Origin: Pseudosulfitobacter pseudonitzschiae | GTDB taxonomy: Bacteria; Pseudomonadota; Alphaproteobacteria; Rhodobacterales; Rhodobacteraceae | NCBI RefSeq assembly: GCF_002222635.1 | Contig: NZ_CP022415.1 | Coordinates: forward strand, 2,480,001 to 2,544,000 | Direction of reading: 5' to 3' | Length of the DNA stretch: 64,000 nucleotides | Shown: one piece after another, positions 16,843 to 25,218 of the stretch | Layout of the letters: each line of letters begins with the position of its first letter | Position numbering within the stretch: the stretch's first letter is position 1 | Translations under genes and position numbers: made by a program | Notes under the pieces: generated by a model | Database searches by the model: none | The model's input: only the letters and a program-made list of their open reading frames with translations | What the model was told of the DNA's origin: nothing

Positions 16843-17330
16843 AGGCCCACCTGCGCGAGGATGAAATCAGCAATGGCCGCCGTGTCGTCCAGATCGAACA
16901 CAGGCACCGATACATCCACAGTACTGTCGCTGGCCACCGCCCGAATCGTCGGATCATCGGGCGCAATCAGCGGGTTGCCGGTTTCCGCCCTGTGCGCCTC
17001 GACCTTGGGATGGGCGTCGCGTTTGTACCCCTCGACCAGTACCAAATCGACCGGCGACAGTTTCTCCAGCAGTTCGGACAGGGGCAACTCATCCGCGCCG
17101 CGCATTTCATGCATCAGCGCAAAACGGTGGCGCGAGGCCAGAAGCACTTCGGTCGCACCTGCGATGCGGTGCCTGTGGCTGTCCTTGCCGGGATGGTCCA
17201 CATCAAAGGAATGATGCGCGTGTTTGACCGTGCTGACGGTAAAGCCACGTCCGGTTATGTCGGTCACCAGCCGCTCCATCAGGCCGGTTTTGCCCGCGTT
17301 CTTCCAGCCGACGACGCCAAAAATTCTCAT
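16839..17330 (-). CDS. mobB: molybdopterin-guanine dinucleotide biosynthesis adaptor MobB
   Basis: This 163-residue GTP-binding protein assists MobA in making the MGD form of the cofactor. The Walker A motif is GWKNAGKTGLMERL (residues 8-21). The STVKHAHHSFDVDHPGKDS segment and LVLVEGYK near residue 98 are MobB hallmarks. It overlaps both neighbours by four bases (mobA upstream, the moeA fusion downstream), so the whole block is one operon. Confidence 0.93.
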   Translation of the reverse strand: MRIFGVVGWKNAGKTGLMERLVTDITGRGFTVSTVKHAHHSFDVDHPGKDSHRHRIAGATEVLLASRHRFALMHEMRGADELPLSELLEKLSPVDLVLVEGYKRDAHPKVEAHRAETGNPLIAPDDPTIRAVASDSTVDVSVPVFDLDDTAAIADFILAQVGL

Positions 17331-17953
17331 AGCATTGCCTCTGCCGTCGCCAGATCGTCGGGCGTATTCACGTTGAAAAACGGATCACCCGCTTCGGGAA
17401 ATTCCGCCAGTTGCCCGCCATGGCTGTCGGTCCAGATCACCACCTTGCGTAGTCCGTCCTGCAAGGCCGCGCGCAGGTCGTCGCGCAAGGCCACGGGCCA
17501 TAGTCCAAAGGTCGGGTGCCGGACCAGTCCGGCGGTCATTGATTTTGTATTCGCCTCGCCGCGCGGCGTTGCGGCCAATGCCAGCGGGTTGGCCATCCCC
17601 TCGGACGCCATCAGCAAGCGCGGCACCAGATCGCAAGGGAAGAACGGCGTATCGGCGGCGACGGTCACGATTGTGTCGGCACCCTGACCTGCGGCCCAGT
17701 CCAGCCCGGCCAGCACGCCCGCCAATGGCCCCGCGAACCCGTCCACGCTGTCGGCCACCACCGACAAGCCAAAGCCTGCAAACCGCGCCGCATCGCCATT
17801 GGCATTCAGCGCCAGCCCCGCCACCTGCGGCTCCAGCCGTGCGATGACGCGGGCCAGCAGGCTTTGCCCGCCGAGGTCCAGCAGTGCCTTGTCACCGCCG
17901 CCCATCCGCGTCGCCAAACCGCCCGCAAGGATCACGCCCAAAGGTTGCTTCAT
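17327..17953 (-). CDS. mobA: molybdenum cofactor guanylyltransferase MobA
   Basis: This 208-residue nucleotidyltransferase adds GMP to molybdopterin to form MGD for DMSO-reductase-family enzymes. The N-terminal GGLATRMGGGDKALLDLGG binds GTP, and VAADTPFFPCDLVPRLL carries the metal-binding aspartate. The C-terminus has PFFNVNTPDDLATAE. It overlaps fdhD upstream and mobB downstream by four bases each. Confidence 0.94.
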   Translation of the reverse strand: MKQPLGVILAGGLATRMGGGDKALLDLGGQSLLARVIARLEPQVAGLALNANGDAARFAGFGLSVVADSVDGFAGPLAGVLAGLDWAAGQGADTIVTVAADTPFFPCDLVPRLLMASEGMANPLALAATPRGEANTKSMTAGLVRHPTFGLWPVALRDDLRAALQDGLRKVVIWTDSHGGQLAEFPEAGDPFFNVNTPDDLATAEAML

Positions 17954-18840
17954 CCCGCGCTCCCCTTGCGGCCCGACTTGCGCGGTTCGTCCTTCACCGC
18001 AGCCGGGTCGGCATCTCGGATCAGGCGATCTTCTCCGGCAAGGCAGACAAACCGCTGGCCGCGCATCCTGCCAATCAGCGTCAGGCCGACCTGCTGCGCG
18101 ATCTCGACGCCCCAGGCGGTAAAGCCCGAGCGTGACGCCAGCACAGGTATCCCCATCATCGCAGTCTTGATCACCATTTCGGACGTTAAACGCCCAGTTG
18201 TGTACAGGATTTTATCGTCGGCCCCGACATCTTCGTCCAGCATCCAGCCTGCGATCTTGTCCACTGCATTGTGACGGCCCACGTCTTCCATGTAGACCAG
18301 CGGGCGGTCCTGATGGCACAGCACCGTGCCGTGGATCGCCCCCGCCTCTAGATACAGCGAAGGTGTTCGGTTGATCGCGGCACTCAGCGCATAAAGCCAC
18401 GAGGTGCGCACTGGCGTCGCTGGCAGCACCACACCGTCCAGCCCTTCCATCATGTCGCCAAAGACTGTGCCCACGGCACAGCCGCTGGTGCGGGTTTTCT
18501 TCTTCAGCTTGTCCTCGTGGTTGGTCTGACGCGCTGTGCGCACGACCACCACCTGCAACTCCTCATCATAATCGACACCGGTCACCACGTCATCGTCGCC
18601 CAGCATCCGTTGATTGCGCAGGAAGCCCAGCGCCAGATATTCGGGATAATCGCCAATGGTCATCGCCGTGACGATTTCTTGCGCATTCAGATAGATCGTC
18701 AGGGGCCGTTCTTCGACCACCGACAGATCGATTTGCGCCCCTGTTTGATCCCGCCCTGTCACGCTGCGCGTCAGACCCGCGCGCGCAGGCATCGGCGCAA
18801 TCAGATAACCGCCTGAATTGTCTTGCGTCGCCAATTGCAT
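17950..18840 (-). CDS. fdhD: formate dehydrogenase sulfurtransferase FdhD
   Basis: FdhD transfers sulfur from IscS to the molybdenum cofactor of formate dehydrogenase. This 296-residue homologue has SVVEERPLTIYLNAQE and TIGDYPEYLALGFL at the N-terminus, and MEDVGRHNAVDKI with TGRLTSEMVIKTA at the C-terminus. The mobile loop contains GCAVG with Cys121 but no second cysteine three residues later, where E. coli FdhD has a CxxC pair. No formate dehydrogenase gene is in the window. It leads the fdhD-mobA-mobB-moeA operon. No clear ribosome binding site precedes the ATG. Confidence 0.9.
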   Translation of the reverse strand: MQLATQDNSGGYLIAPMPARAGLTRSVTGRDQTGAQIDLSVVEERPLTIYLNAQEIVTAMTIGDYPEYLALGFLRNQRMLGDDDVVTGVDYDEELQVVVVRTARQTNHEDKLKKKTRTSGCAVGTVFGDMMEGLDGVVLPATPVRTSWLYALSAAINRTPSLYLEAGAIHGTVLCHQDRPLVYMEDVGRHNAVDKIAGWMLDEDVGADDKILYTTGRLTSEMVIKTAMMGIPVLASRSGFTAWGVEIAQQVGLTLIGRMRGQRFVCLAGEDRLIRDADPAAVKDEPRKSGRKGSAG

Positions 18841-18887
18841 CCCCTGTGTTTGCCCGTTAACCGTTAGAGCAACACTAAGGTTTCACA

Positions 18888-19595
18888 ATGTCCACCACCA
18901 TAACCAAAACCGCGTTCTGGCGCGGCATTCGCGACAGTGCCCCGTTTACGCTGGTTGCCGGACCCTTTGCGCTGCTGTTCGGCGTGCTGGCCACCGAGGC
19001 CGGTCTGAACCTTTTCGAGGTGATGACCTTTTCGCTGGCCGTGATCGCAGGGGCGGCACAGTTTACAGCGCTGCAACTGATGCAGGAAAATGCACCTACC
19101 GTGGTGGTGATCATCTCGGCGCTGGCGGTGAACCTGCGGGTGGCGATGTATTCCGCGGCCCTCACTCCCTATCTGGGGCGCGCGCCGATGTGGCAGCGGG
19201 TCTTTGCGGCCTATCTGCTGGTCGATCAAAGCTATGCGCTGAGCCATCAGAAATTCGAGACGGAACCGGCAATGACCGTGCCGGAGCGGATGGCCTATTA
19301 CATGGGTACCTGCATGTTGGTCATGTCGGTCTGGTACGGTGCCAGTCTGGCCGGTGCGATCATTGGCAATGCGCTGCCGCCACAAATCCCGATCGATTTC
19401 GCACTGCCCATCGCCTTTCTTGCGATGGTGGCCCCCGCCATGCGCACCCTGCCCCATGTAATCGCCGCCTTTACGGCTGTTGTGGTCAGCCTGTTTGCCG
19501 CCGCCGTGCCATGGTCGCTGGGTCTGGTTATCGCGGGGGCTGCGGGCATGATCGCAGGCGCGCAGGCCGAGCTTTGGATGGAGCGGCGCGCATGA
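18888..19595 (+). CDS. azlC: AzlC-family branched-chain amino acid exporter subunit
   Basis: This 235-residue membrane protein with about seven helices has the AzlC pattern: FWRGIRDSAPFTLVAGPFALLFG at the start (read in parts), AGAAQFTALQLM, and an LVDQSYALS segment in the middle. With AzlD it exports branched-chain amino acids or analogues. AAGG lies 8 bases before the ATG. It overlaps azlD by ATGA and is divergent from fdhD across 47 bases. Confidence 0.9.
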   Translation: MSTTITKTAFWRGIRDSAPFTLVAGPFALLFGVLATEAGLNLFEVMTFSLAVIAGAAQFTALQLMQENAPTVVVIISALAVNLRVAMYSAALTPYLGRAPMWQRVFAAYLLVDQSYALSHQKFETEPAMTVPERMAYYMGTCMLVMSVWYGASLAGAIIGNALPPQIPIDFALPIAFLAMVAPAMRTLPHVIAAFTAVVVSLFAAAVPWSLGLVIAGAAGMIAGAQAELWMERRA

Positions 19596-19915
19596 GCACC
19601 CTGACCCTGTGGACTGTGATCATATCGCTGGGCGTCGGCAGCTTTCTGTTACGGTTCTCGTTTCTGGGGATGGTCGGTGACCGCCCCCTGCCGCCGTGGT
19701 TGCTGCGGCATCTACGCTATACTGCTGTGGCGATCCTGCCCGCGATGGTCACACCGCTGGTGGCATTCTCGAACGACGCTGGCACCGGACCCGAACCGGG
19801 CCGGTTGCTGGCCGCATTGGTAGCGGTAGCGGTTGGGATGAAGACAAAAAACGTTCTGGCCTCGATCGGCGCAGGGGCCGCAGTACTGACGTTGTATATT
19901 CTAATTATGGGATAG
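19592..19915 (+). CDS. azlD: AzlD-family exporter partner subunit
   Basis: This 107-residue protein has three or four membrane helices. The AzlD signature is visible in SFLLRFSFLGMVGDRPLPPW and LRYTAVAILPAMVTPL. It is the obligate small partner of AzlC, and its ATG overlaps the azlC stop. A GC-rich hairpin (about 19923-19940) lies just after the stop codon, facing the convergent lipoprotein gene. Confidence 0.88.
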   Translation: MSTLTLWTVIISLGVGSFLLRFSFLGMVGDRPLPPWLLRHLRYTAVAILPAMVTPLVAFSNDAGTGPEPGRLLAALVAVAVGMKTKNVLASIGAGAAVLTLYILIMG

Positions 19916-19951
19916 GCTGCGGGCGGCGCTGACGCCGCACCGCTAAAGTTC

Positions 19952-20551
19952 TCAGAGTTGGATCTTGGCCACACCGTCGGTGATGTCGCCTTCGTCGTTC
20001 TCGTAGTATTTGTCAGTGATCACACCGGGGAAGGTGCCGAACTGCTCCATGACCTTGGCCGGGAACCACGTGGACTGCACGCTTTGGAATCCGGGCACCT
20101 GACGCAGTACCGACGTGGTTGCCTGTGCGCATTGCGCATCGCCCACGTTGCCGTAACCACGCACCAGACGCAGCGCCGTTTCGGCCTGTTCGGGTGTCAC
20201 GGGCACGGTCTGGCTGACCACATGAAAGGTACTGCGGGCGTGCGCGCCTTTGTAGCTTTGCAAAACCGCAGGCGTCACACCGTAAAGCACATCGCCTTTT
20301 TCCGGCACACGAGGGTGTTTGTAGGATCCGGCAGGATCAAAGATCACCTGCTGCGATCCATTGACCACCAGCGCCGAATGCGCGCCACTGCCCGACCGGT
20401 TGTTGACCACTGTGATCAGCGTCAGAGAGGGAGCCGTCGGGTCGCGGTAGGCGCTTGCGGCAATTACTTCGGGTGGCGAATCGTTTGCCGGCTTTACAGC
20501 GCAGCCCGCCAAAGCCGCCGTAAGCGACAGCGCAATCAGGATCGAACGCAT
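19952..20551 (-). CDS. lipoprotein with possible permuted papain-like fold
   Basis: This 199-residue protein has a lipobox (LTAALAGC, lipidated Cys17). The mature part contains GAHSALVVN with His58, then FDPAGSY, and much later DAQCAQAT with Cys141. His before Cys is the order seen in circularly permuted NlpC/P60 and papain-like enzymes, where a mostly helical segment carries the cysteine. The assignment is by pattern only. It is anchored to the inner or outer membrane. It lies upstream of nothing co-directional except, 40 bases away on its 5' side, the oxidase subunit IV gene. Confidence 0.6.
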   Translation of the reverse strand: MRSILIALSLTAALAGCAVKPANDSPPEVIAASAYRDPTAPSLTLITVVNNRSGSGAHSALVVNGSQQVIFDPAGSYKHPRVPEKGDVLYGVTPAVLQSYKGAHARSTFHVVSQTVPVTPEQAETALRLVRGYGNVGDAQCAQATTSVLRQVPGFQSVQSTWFPAKVMEQFGTFPGVITDKYYENDEGDITDGVAKIQL

Positions 20552-20591
20552 GGGGTCAGTCTCCGGTGGTCTTGGTCACAAGATCAAAGGC

Positions 20592-20726
20592 TTAGGAAAT
20601 GAAGATCGCCATAAAGATCAAAGACGCGAGAATCACGATAACGCTCCACTTGGTCCACGCGATAAAGCCGTTAAAGGTGGCTTCTTGCACTTTCGTATCC
20701 ATTTCACCGTGTTTATGGTCCGCCAT
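20592..20726 (-). CDS. aa3-type cytochrome c oxidase subunit IV (44 residues)
   Basis: This very short gene encodes a 44-residue protein beginning MADHKHGEMDT, followed by QEATFNGFIAWTKWS and one membrane helix (VIVILASLIFMAIFIS). This is the pattern of the small subunit IV of bacterial aa3-type cytochrome c oxidase, as in Rhodobacter and Paracoccus. A good AGGAG site lies about 9 bases before the ATG. It is separate from the main cox operon, as is common. It forms a single helix at the periphery of the complex. Confidence 0.88.
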   Translation of the reverse strand: MADHKHGEMDTKVQEATFNGFIAWTKWSVIVILASLIFMAIFIS

Positions 20727-20829
20727 CGGTCAGGCTCCTGTTTGTCTGGGTTGATCCACTTTGGCCGCTGGTTACTGCATTTGTTCGGCCCTGTCACGGT
20801 GTCAATGCCGCGCACGGGTGGCATTCGGT

Positions 20830-21300
20830 TCAGCCGGGTCCGGCATCTGTGTCCAGCGCCTCGGTCAAACGGAAACCGATGCGGTTGGGATTATCGCGTT
20901 CGACCGCTTTGGGCAGGGCGCGCAACATGACATTCAACTGGGTCACATGCTGGATCAACTGGGTGCGCGCGCCGGTGGGGTCCGATCCGTAAAAAGTGAT
21001 CACGTCAGGATCAAAATACCCCATCCCCTCGATCCGCAGAACACCCGCGTCGCCACCGGCAAAACCCATCGCAACCTCATGCTCGTTGTCCAACTGTTCC
21101 TCAAAATTCTTGATATACAAAGCCAGCCGTTCATAGGCCCATTGCGCCGGACTTTTCTTGCTGGCGGGGGTCTGGGTCATCCCCTTGGGCACGGGCCGAT
21201 CCGTGGCGCTGGCAACGTCAGGGTCGGAATGTACCTCGTAGAGGCGTGGCATCACATCTGCCTCGATGGCCTCTGCTGTCGTTCTAATCGTGTCATCCAT
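20830..21300 (-). CDS. conserved hypothetical protein (DUF6173-like)
   Basis: This 156-residue soluble protein lacks a signal or membrane helix. The conserved-looking core is SPAQWAYERLALYIKNFEEQ, then HEVAMGFAGGDAGVLRIEGM and GYFDPDVITFYG. It resembles the family called DUF6173, found in alphaproteobacteria, whose function I do not know. It lies 9 bases downstream of the metallo-beta-lactamase gene and could be its operon partner. Confidence 0.65.
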   Translation of the reverse strand: MDDTIRTTAEAIEADVMPRLYEVHSDPDVASATDRPVPKGMTQTPASKKSPAQWAYERLALYIKNFEEQLDNEHEVAMGFAGGDAGVLRIEGMGYFDPDVITFYGSDPTGARTQLIQHVTQLNVMLRALPKAVERDNPNRIGFRLTEALDTDAGPG

Positions 21301-21309
21301 TGTCGGCCC

Positions 21310-22353
21310 TCACACCTTTTGAAACACTAGGGCCCCATCTTCGCGCAGCGTGCGCGTTGCCAGACCCGTCTGGTGAAGGTGCGACAAATGCGCAAAAGCT
21401 TCAACCATAGCGAGGCCGTATTCGCCCTCGCCGATCTTACGTTTGAATAGCGGTGCGTAGCATTCGGCGGCGGATTTCGGGGTGTCGATATAAGCGAGCA
21501 AGCGTTTCAACGCACCGTGGTGGTTGTCGATCAGCTGCCGCATGCGTGTCGGCAATCCGGTAAACGGTAACTTATGCCCGCCTAAAACCAGTTGGTCGGG
21601 CCGCGCCATCGGCTCCAGCCGTTCGCAGGCCTCCAACCATTCGCCAATCGGGTCGGCCATCGGTTCGGTCGCGTGAACGCCCACGTTGGGACTGATCGAC
21701 GACAGGATCTGGTCACCCGACAGCACAAGGTTGTCATCGCGGCTCCAGAAGGTTGCGTGTTCAGGGGCGTGGCCGTTGCCCATGTGAATGTCCCATGTCC
21801 GCCCACCGATGCGGATTGTCTGATCCTGCTGGATGCGGGTGTAACCCAATGGCAACGGGGCAACGATGTCGGCAAAGTTGAAGGGCCGCTCGGAGGCACG
21901 TTTGTCGTACAGGTCGGGGTCCATGCCCGCGCTGCGGTAAAACGCCAGTGTTTCGGGCAGCGGCGTGGCCTGCTCGTCCAGAACCAGCATCCGCGCCATC
22001 AACCAAGAGGTTCGCGTCGTCACCAGTTCGGCCCCGAATTCCGACTGGAACCAGCCCGCCAGCCCGATGTGGTCTGGGTGGTGGTGTGTCACGATCACCC
22101 GCCCCACAGGTTTGCCACCCAAGGGGCCTGCCATCATCTCCTGCCACAACTTGCGAGTCTTTTCGGTGTTGAAACCGGTGTCGATAACTGTCCAGCTATC
22201 GCCGTCATCCAGTGCATATATATTGACGTGATCCAGCTTCATCGGCAGCGGCAGACGGAACCACAACACGCCCTCGGCCACTTCGATGGCAGTGCCGTGT
22301 TCAGGCGGTTCGGGCCAAGGGTATCTCAGGCCTTGGGGGGCACCATCTGCCAT
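21310..22353 (-). CDS. metallo-beta-lactamase-fold hydrolase
   Basis: This 347-residue MBL hydrolase has the metal site VTHHHPDHIG (residues about 93-102), the HAPEHATFW histidine, and SGDQILSS aspartate. The C-terminal winged-helix-like extension (LLAYIDTPKSAAECYAPLF) matches the LACTB2-type group of MBL thioesterases or RNases. Its ATG shares one base with the stop of the upstream acyl-CoA dehydrogenase, so the two are coupled. A thioesterase role beside an acyl-CoA dehydrogenase is plausible but inferred. Confidence 0.85.
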   Translation of the reverse strand: MADGAPQGLRYPWPEPPEHGTAIEVAEGVLWFRLPLPMKLDHVNIYALDDGDSWTVIDTGFNTEKTRKLWQEMMAGPLGGKPVGRVIVTHHHPDHIGLAGWFQSEFGAELVTTRTSWLMARMLVLDEQATPLPETLAFYRSAGMDPDLYDKRASERPFNFADIVAPLPLGYTRIQQDQTIRIGGRTWDIHMGNGHAPEHATFWSRDDNLVLSGDQILSSISPNVGVHATEPMADPIGEWLEACERLEPMARPDQLVLGGHKLPFTGLPTRMRQLIDNHHGALKRLLAYIDTPKSAAECYAPLFKRKIGEGEYGLAMVEAFAHLSHLHQTGLATRTLREDGALVFQKV

Positions 22354-24065
22354 CAGGCGGCCAACTCGTCAGCGCTTAATGCCATCAACGCCTTGGCACC
22401 AGCCTGCGCGTGAACCAACTGCCCTTCATGCTCGGGTAGCAATCGCTGGATATAGAACCGCGCCAGCTTTTCGCGTGGCCCGCCCACGCCATCAGCCAAC
22501 GCCGCCTTAAGGTGCAGGTGCCCGCCCAGAACCCGTGCAAAGGCCCGCAAATATGGCACGGCACCGGCAAAGCGGTCCTCCATGTCCTGTTGTGACACCA
22601 GCCATTCAGTGGCCTCGCGCAGGTTTTCCGACGCCTGCCAGACAGCCTCGCCCATGCGGGGGAAACGTTCGCGCGCCGCCTCGGCCTGTTCTTCGATCTC
22701 GTCGATCAGCGCATGTGCGGCCTCGCCGCCGTCCATCATCTTGCGCGCCACAAGGTCCATTGCCTGAATGCCGTTGGTGCCCTCGTAGATCGACGTCACG
22801 CGCACATCGCGGTAAAACTGCGCAGCACCGGTTTCCTCGATAAAGCCCATGCCGCCGTGCACCTGCACGCCCTGCTGGGCCACGTCGATCCCCACATCGG
22901 TGCCAAAGGCTTTGGCGATGGGTGTCAGGAACGCGGCGCGCGCTTTCCATTCGGCCTCGCCGGTGGCGTTGTGCATGTCGATAGCCACAGCGCAAGACAG
23001 CGCAATAGCGCGGGCGGCAAATACATCCGCCTTCATCGACGCCAGCATCCGGCGCACATCGGCGTGGTCCACGATGCTGCCTGTCGGACCCTGGGTTCGG
23101 CCCTGCTTGCGGTCCATTGCATAGGCCAGCGCGTGTTGAAACGCGCCCTCGGCAATGCCCACGCCCTGCGTGCCGACACCCAGCCGCGCGTTGTTCATCA
23201 TGGTGAACATTGCGGCCATGCCGCCCTGCTCGGGTCCGACAAGCCAGCCTTGCGCGCCGTCATATTGCATCACGCAGGTCGGTGATCCGTGCAGGCCCAG
23301 CTTGTGTTCAAGGCTGACAACCTTGAGGCTGTTAGCCTTGCCGGGGTTGCCGTCGGCGTCGGGGATGAATTTCGGAACAAGAAACAGACTGATCCCCTTG
23401 GTGCCTTGCGGTGCACCGGGCAGACGGGCCAGCACCAGATGGCAGACGTTTTCGGCGAAATCGTTGTCGCCCCATGTGATGTAAATCTTTTGGCCGGTAA
23501 CGCTGAACGATCCGTCGCCGTTATCCTCGGCCTTGGTTGACAGCGCGCCCACGTCCGATCCGGCCTGCGGTTCGGTCAGGTTCATCGTGCCGGTCCACGC
23601 ACCGCTGATAAGTTTCGGCAAATAGATGTCTTTCAGCGTGTCGCTGGCGTGATGCTCCAGCGCCTCGATCTGGCCCTGCCCCATCAGCGGTGCCAGTTGC
23701 AGCGACAGGCAGGCGGCGCTCATCATCTCGTTCACCGCGGTGTTCAGCGCCATCGGAAGACCCATTCCGCCATGCGCGGGGTCCGCGGTGATCCCGACCC
23801 AGCCACCTTCGGCAATTGCCTTGAACCCGTCGGCAAAACCGGGTGACGTCCGCACAACCCCGTTTTCCAGATACGCTGGATTCAGGTCGCCTTTGCGTTG
23901 CAGCGGGGCCATCACCTCTTCGCACATTTTTCCGGCTTCGGTCAGGATCGCGGCGGTAATGTCGCTGCTGGCTTCTTCGAACCGGTCGGTGGCGCGCACT
24001 TGGTCCAGTCCAACCACGTGATCAAACAGAAAGGTAAAATCATCAACAGGGGCGTGGTAGGGCAT
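22353..24065 (-). CDS. acyl-CoA dehydrogenase (long DmdC-like class)
   Basis: This 570-residue FAD enzyme introduces the alpha-beta double bond in acyl-CoAs and passes electrons to ETF. The core contains MNLTEPQAGSDVGAL and the catalytic glutamate in IYEGTNGIQAMDL, followed by a C-terminal extension (VSQQDMEDRFAGAVPYLRAF onward). The length and the MPYHAPVDDFTFLFDHV start match the group that includes DmdC of DMSP catabolism and its paralogues. The substrate cannot be fixed from sequence. GAGGAG precedes the chosen ATG. Its electron acceptor route is the ETF-QO at 8.2 kb. Confidence 0.88.
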   Translation of the reverse strand: MPYHAPVDDFTFLFDHVVGLDQVRATDRFEEASSDITAAILTEAGKMCEEVMAPLQRKGDLNPAYLENGVVRTSPGFADGFKAIAEGGWVGITADPAHGGMGLPMALNTAVNEMMSAACLSLQLAPLMGQGQIEALEHHASDTLKDIYLPKLISGAWTGTMNLTEPQAGSDVGALSTKAEDNGDGSFSVTGQKIYITWGDNDFAENVCHLVLARLPGAPQGTKGISLFLVPKFIPDADGNPGKANSLKVVSLEHKLGLHGSPTCVMQYDGAQGWLVGPEQGGMAAMFTMMNNARLGVGTQGVGIAEGAFQHALAYAMDRKQGRTQGPTGSIVDHADVRRMLASMKADVFAARAIALSCAVAIDMHNATGEAEWKARAAFLTPIAKAFGTDVGIDVAQQGVQVHGGMGFIEETGAAQFYRDVRVTSIYEGTNGIQAMDLVARKMMDGGEAAHALIDEIEEQAEAARERFPRMGEAVWQASENLREATEWLVSQQDMEDRFAGAVPYLRAFARVLGGHLHLKAALADGVGGPREKLARFYIQRLLPEHEGQLVHAQAGAKALMALSADELAA

Positions 24066-24209
24066 CGGAAAACTCCTCAGAATAACACCGCACCCTTGGC
24101 AAGGCCCTTTGCGGTCATTAATGCGGGCGACGGGGGCAGCTTTGCACGGTAACATGGGCTTTCCCGCCCCTCTAAGGCAACCCCAACGCGGCGTCACGCA
24201 CGGGAACAT

Positions 24210-25151
24210 ATGAACCAGACCAAAACACTGCACTTGCACCCCGATGCAACCGGACTTGCCCGCGCCGCCGCCTTGCTGGCCGATGGCGCGCTGGTCGCCT
24301 TTCCGACCGAGACGGTTTACGGTCTTGGCGCAGACGCACGCAACGGGAAGGCGGTGGCGGGCATCTATGCCGCAAAGGGACGCCCCAGCTTCAATCCGCT
24401 AATCGTGCATGTGCCCGATGTGGCCGCCGCGCGCACCCTTACGCAGTGGACCGACACCGCCGACCGTCTCGCTGCTGTATTCTGGCCCGGAGCGCTGACG
24501 CTGGTGCTGCCGCTGGCGGCAGGGCACGGGCTGTCATCGCTGGTCACTGCGGGCCTGAACACCGTGGCGATCCGCGTGCCGCATCACCCCACGGCACAGG
24601 CGCTGCTACGCGCCGCCAACATGCCCGTGGCCGCGCCTTCCGCCAATGTCTCGGGTCGCATCAGCCCGACCACCGCCCAACACGTTCTGGATGGTCTGTC
24701 GGGACGCATCGCGGCTGTGCTGGATGACGGCCCCTGCCCTGTCGGTGTCGAAAGCACAATCGTGTCGCTGACAGGCACCCCCACGCTGCTGCGTCCCGGC
24801 GGCCTGCCCGTCGAAGCAATCGAAGCGGCGCTTGGCGCGCCTTTGCAACGGCACAGCAGCGATGCCATCACCGCACCCGGCCAGTTGGCCTCGCACTATG
24901 CGCCCGGCGCATCGGTGCGCCTGAATGCCACCAGCGCCACAGCGGGCGAAGTCATGCTGGGCTTTGGTGACATCGCGGGCGACCTCACGCTCAGTGCCTC
25001 GGGTGACCTGTCCGAGGCCGCCGCCGCCCTTTTCGACGCGCTGCACAAGCTGGATCGTACCGGCAAACCCATTGCCGTGGCACCGATCCCTCACACCGGA
25101 CTGGGTGCCGCCATCAACGACCGTCTAAACCGCGCCGCAGCGCCACGCTAA
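24210..25151 (+). CDS. L-threonylcarbamoyladenylate synthase, Sua5 type
   Basis: This 313-residue enzyme makes threonylcarbamoyl-AMP from threonine, bicarbonate and ATP for the t6A modification of tRNA. The YrdC domain occupies residues 1-200 (FPTETVYGLGADA, KGRPSFNPLIVHV, RVPHHPTAQALL, SANVSGRISPTTA). A C-terminal Sua5 domain is included, entered by GQLASHYAPGA. It is divergent from the acyl-CoA dehydrogenase gene over 144 bases and followed within 2 bases by the double-hairpin repeat. Confidence 0.93.
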   Translation: MNQTKTLHLHPDATGLARAAALLADGALVAFPTETVYGLGADARNGKAVAGIYAAKGRPSFNPLIVHVPDVAAARTLTQWTDTADRLAAVFWPGALTLVLPLAAGHGLSSLVTAGLNTVAIRVPHHPTAQALLRAANMPVAAPSANVSGRISPTTAQHVLDGLSGRIAAVLDDGPCPVGVESTIVSLTGTPTLLRPGGLPVEAIEAALGAPLQRHSSDAITAPGQLASHYAPGASVRLNATSATAGEVMLGFGDIAGDLTLSASGDLSEAAAALFDALHKLDRTGKPIAVAPIPHTGLGAAINDRLNRAAAPR

Positions 25152-25153
25152 GC

Positions 25154-25218
25154 CCCTTCATCTTGCCAGATAAACTCCGGGGGAGGCGCGATAGCGCCGG
25201 GGGCAGAGCCCCCTTTTA
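25154..25218. repeat. intergenic double-hairpin repeat, copy 2
   Basis: The conserved leader CCTTCATCTTGC and CTCCGGGGGAG are followed by hairpins GGCGC-GATA-GCGCC and GGGGGC-AGA-GCCCCC, then TTTT. Here it doubles as a convincing terminator for sua5 and touches the stop of the convergent TetR gene. Both stems differ in sequence from copy 1 but keep pairing. Confidence 0.8.

Noticed and set aside
18818-19915. 365-codon frame overlapping azlC and azlD
   Set aside because: It ends in the true azlD frame, but its upstream part is the wrong frame of azlC. AzlC and AzlD each have proper starts and family motifs.
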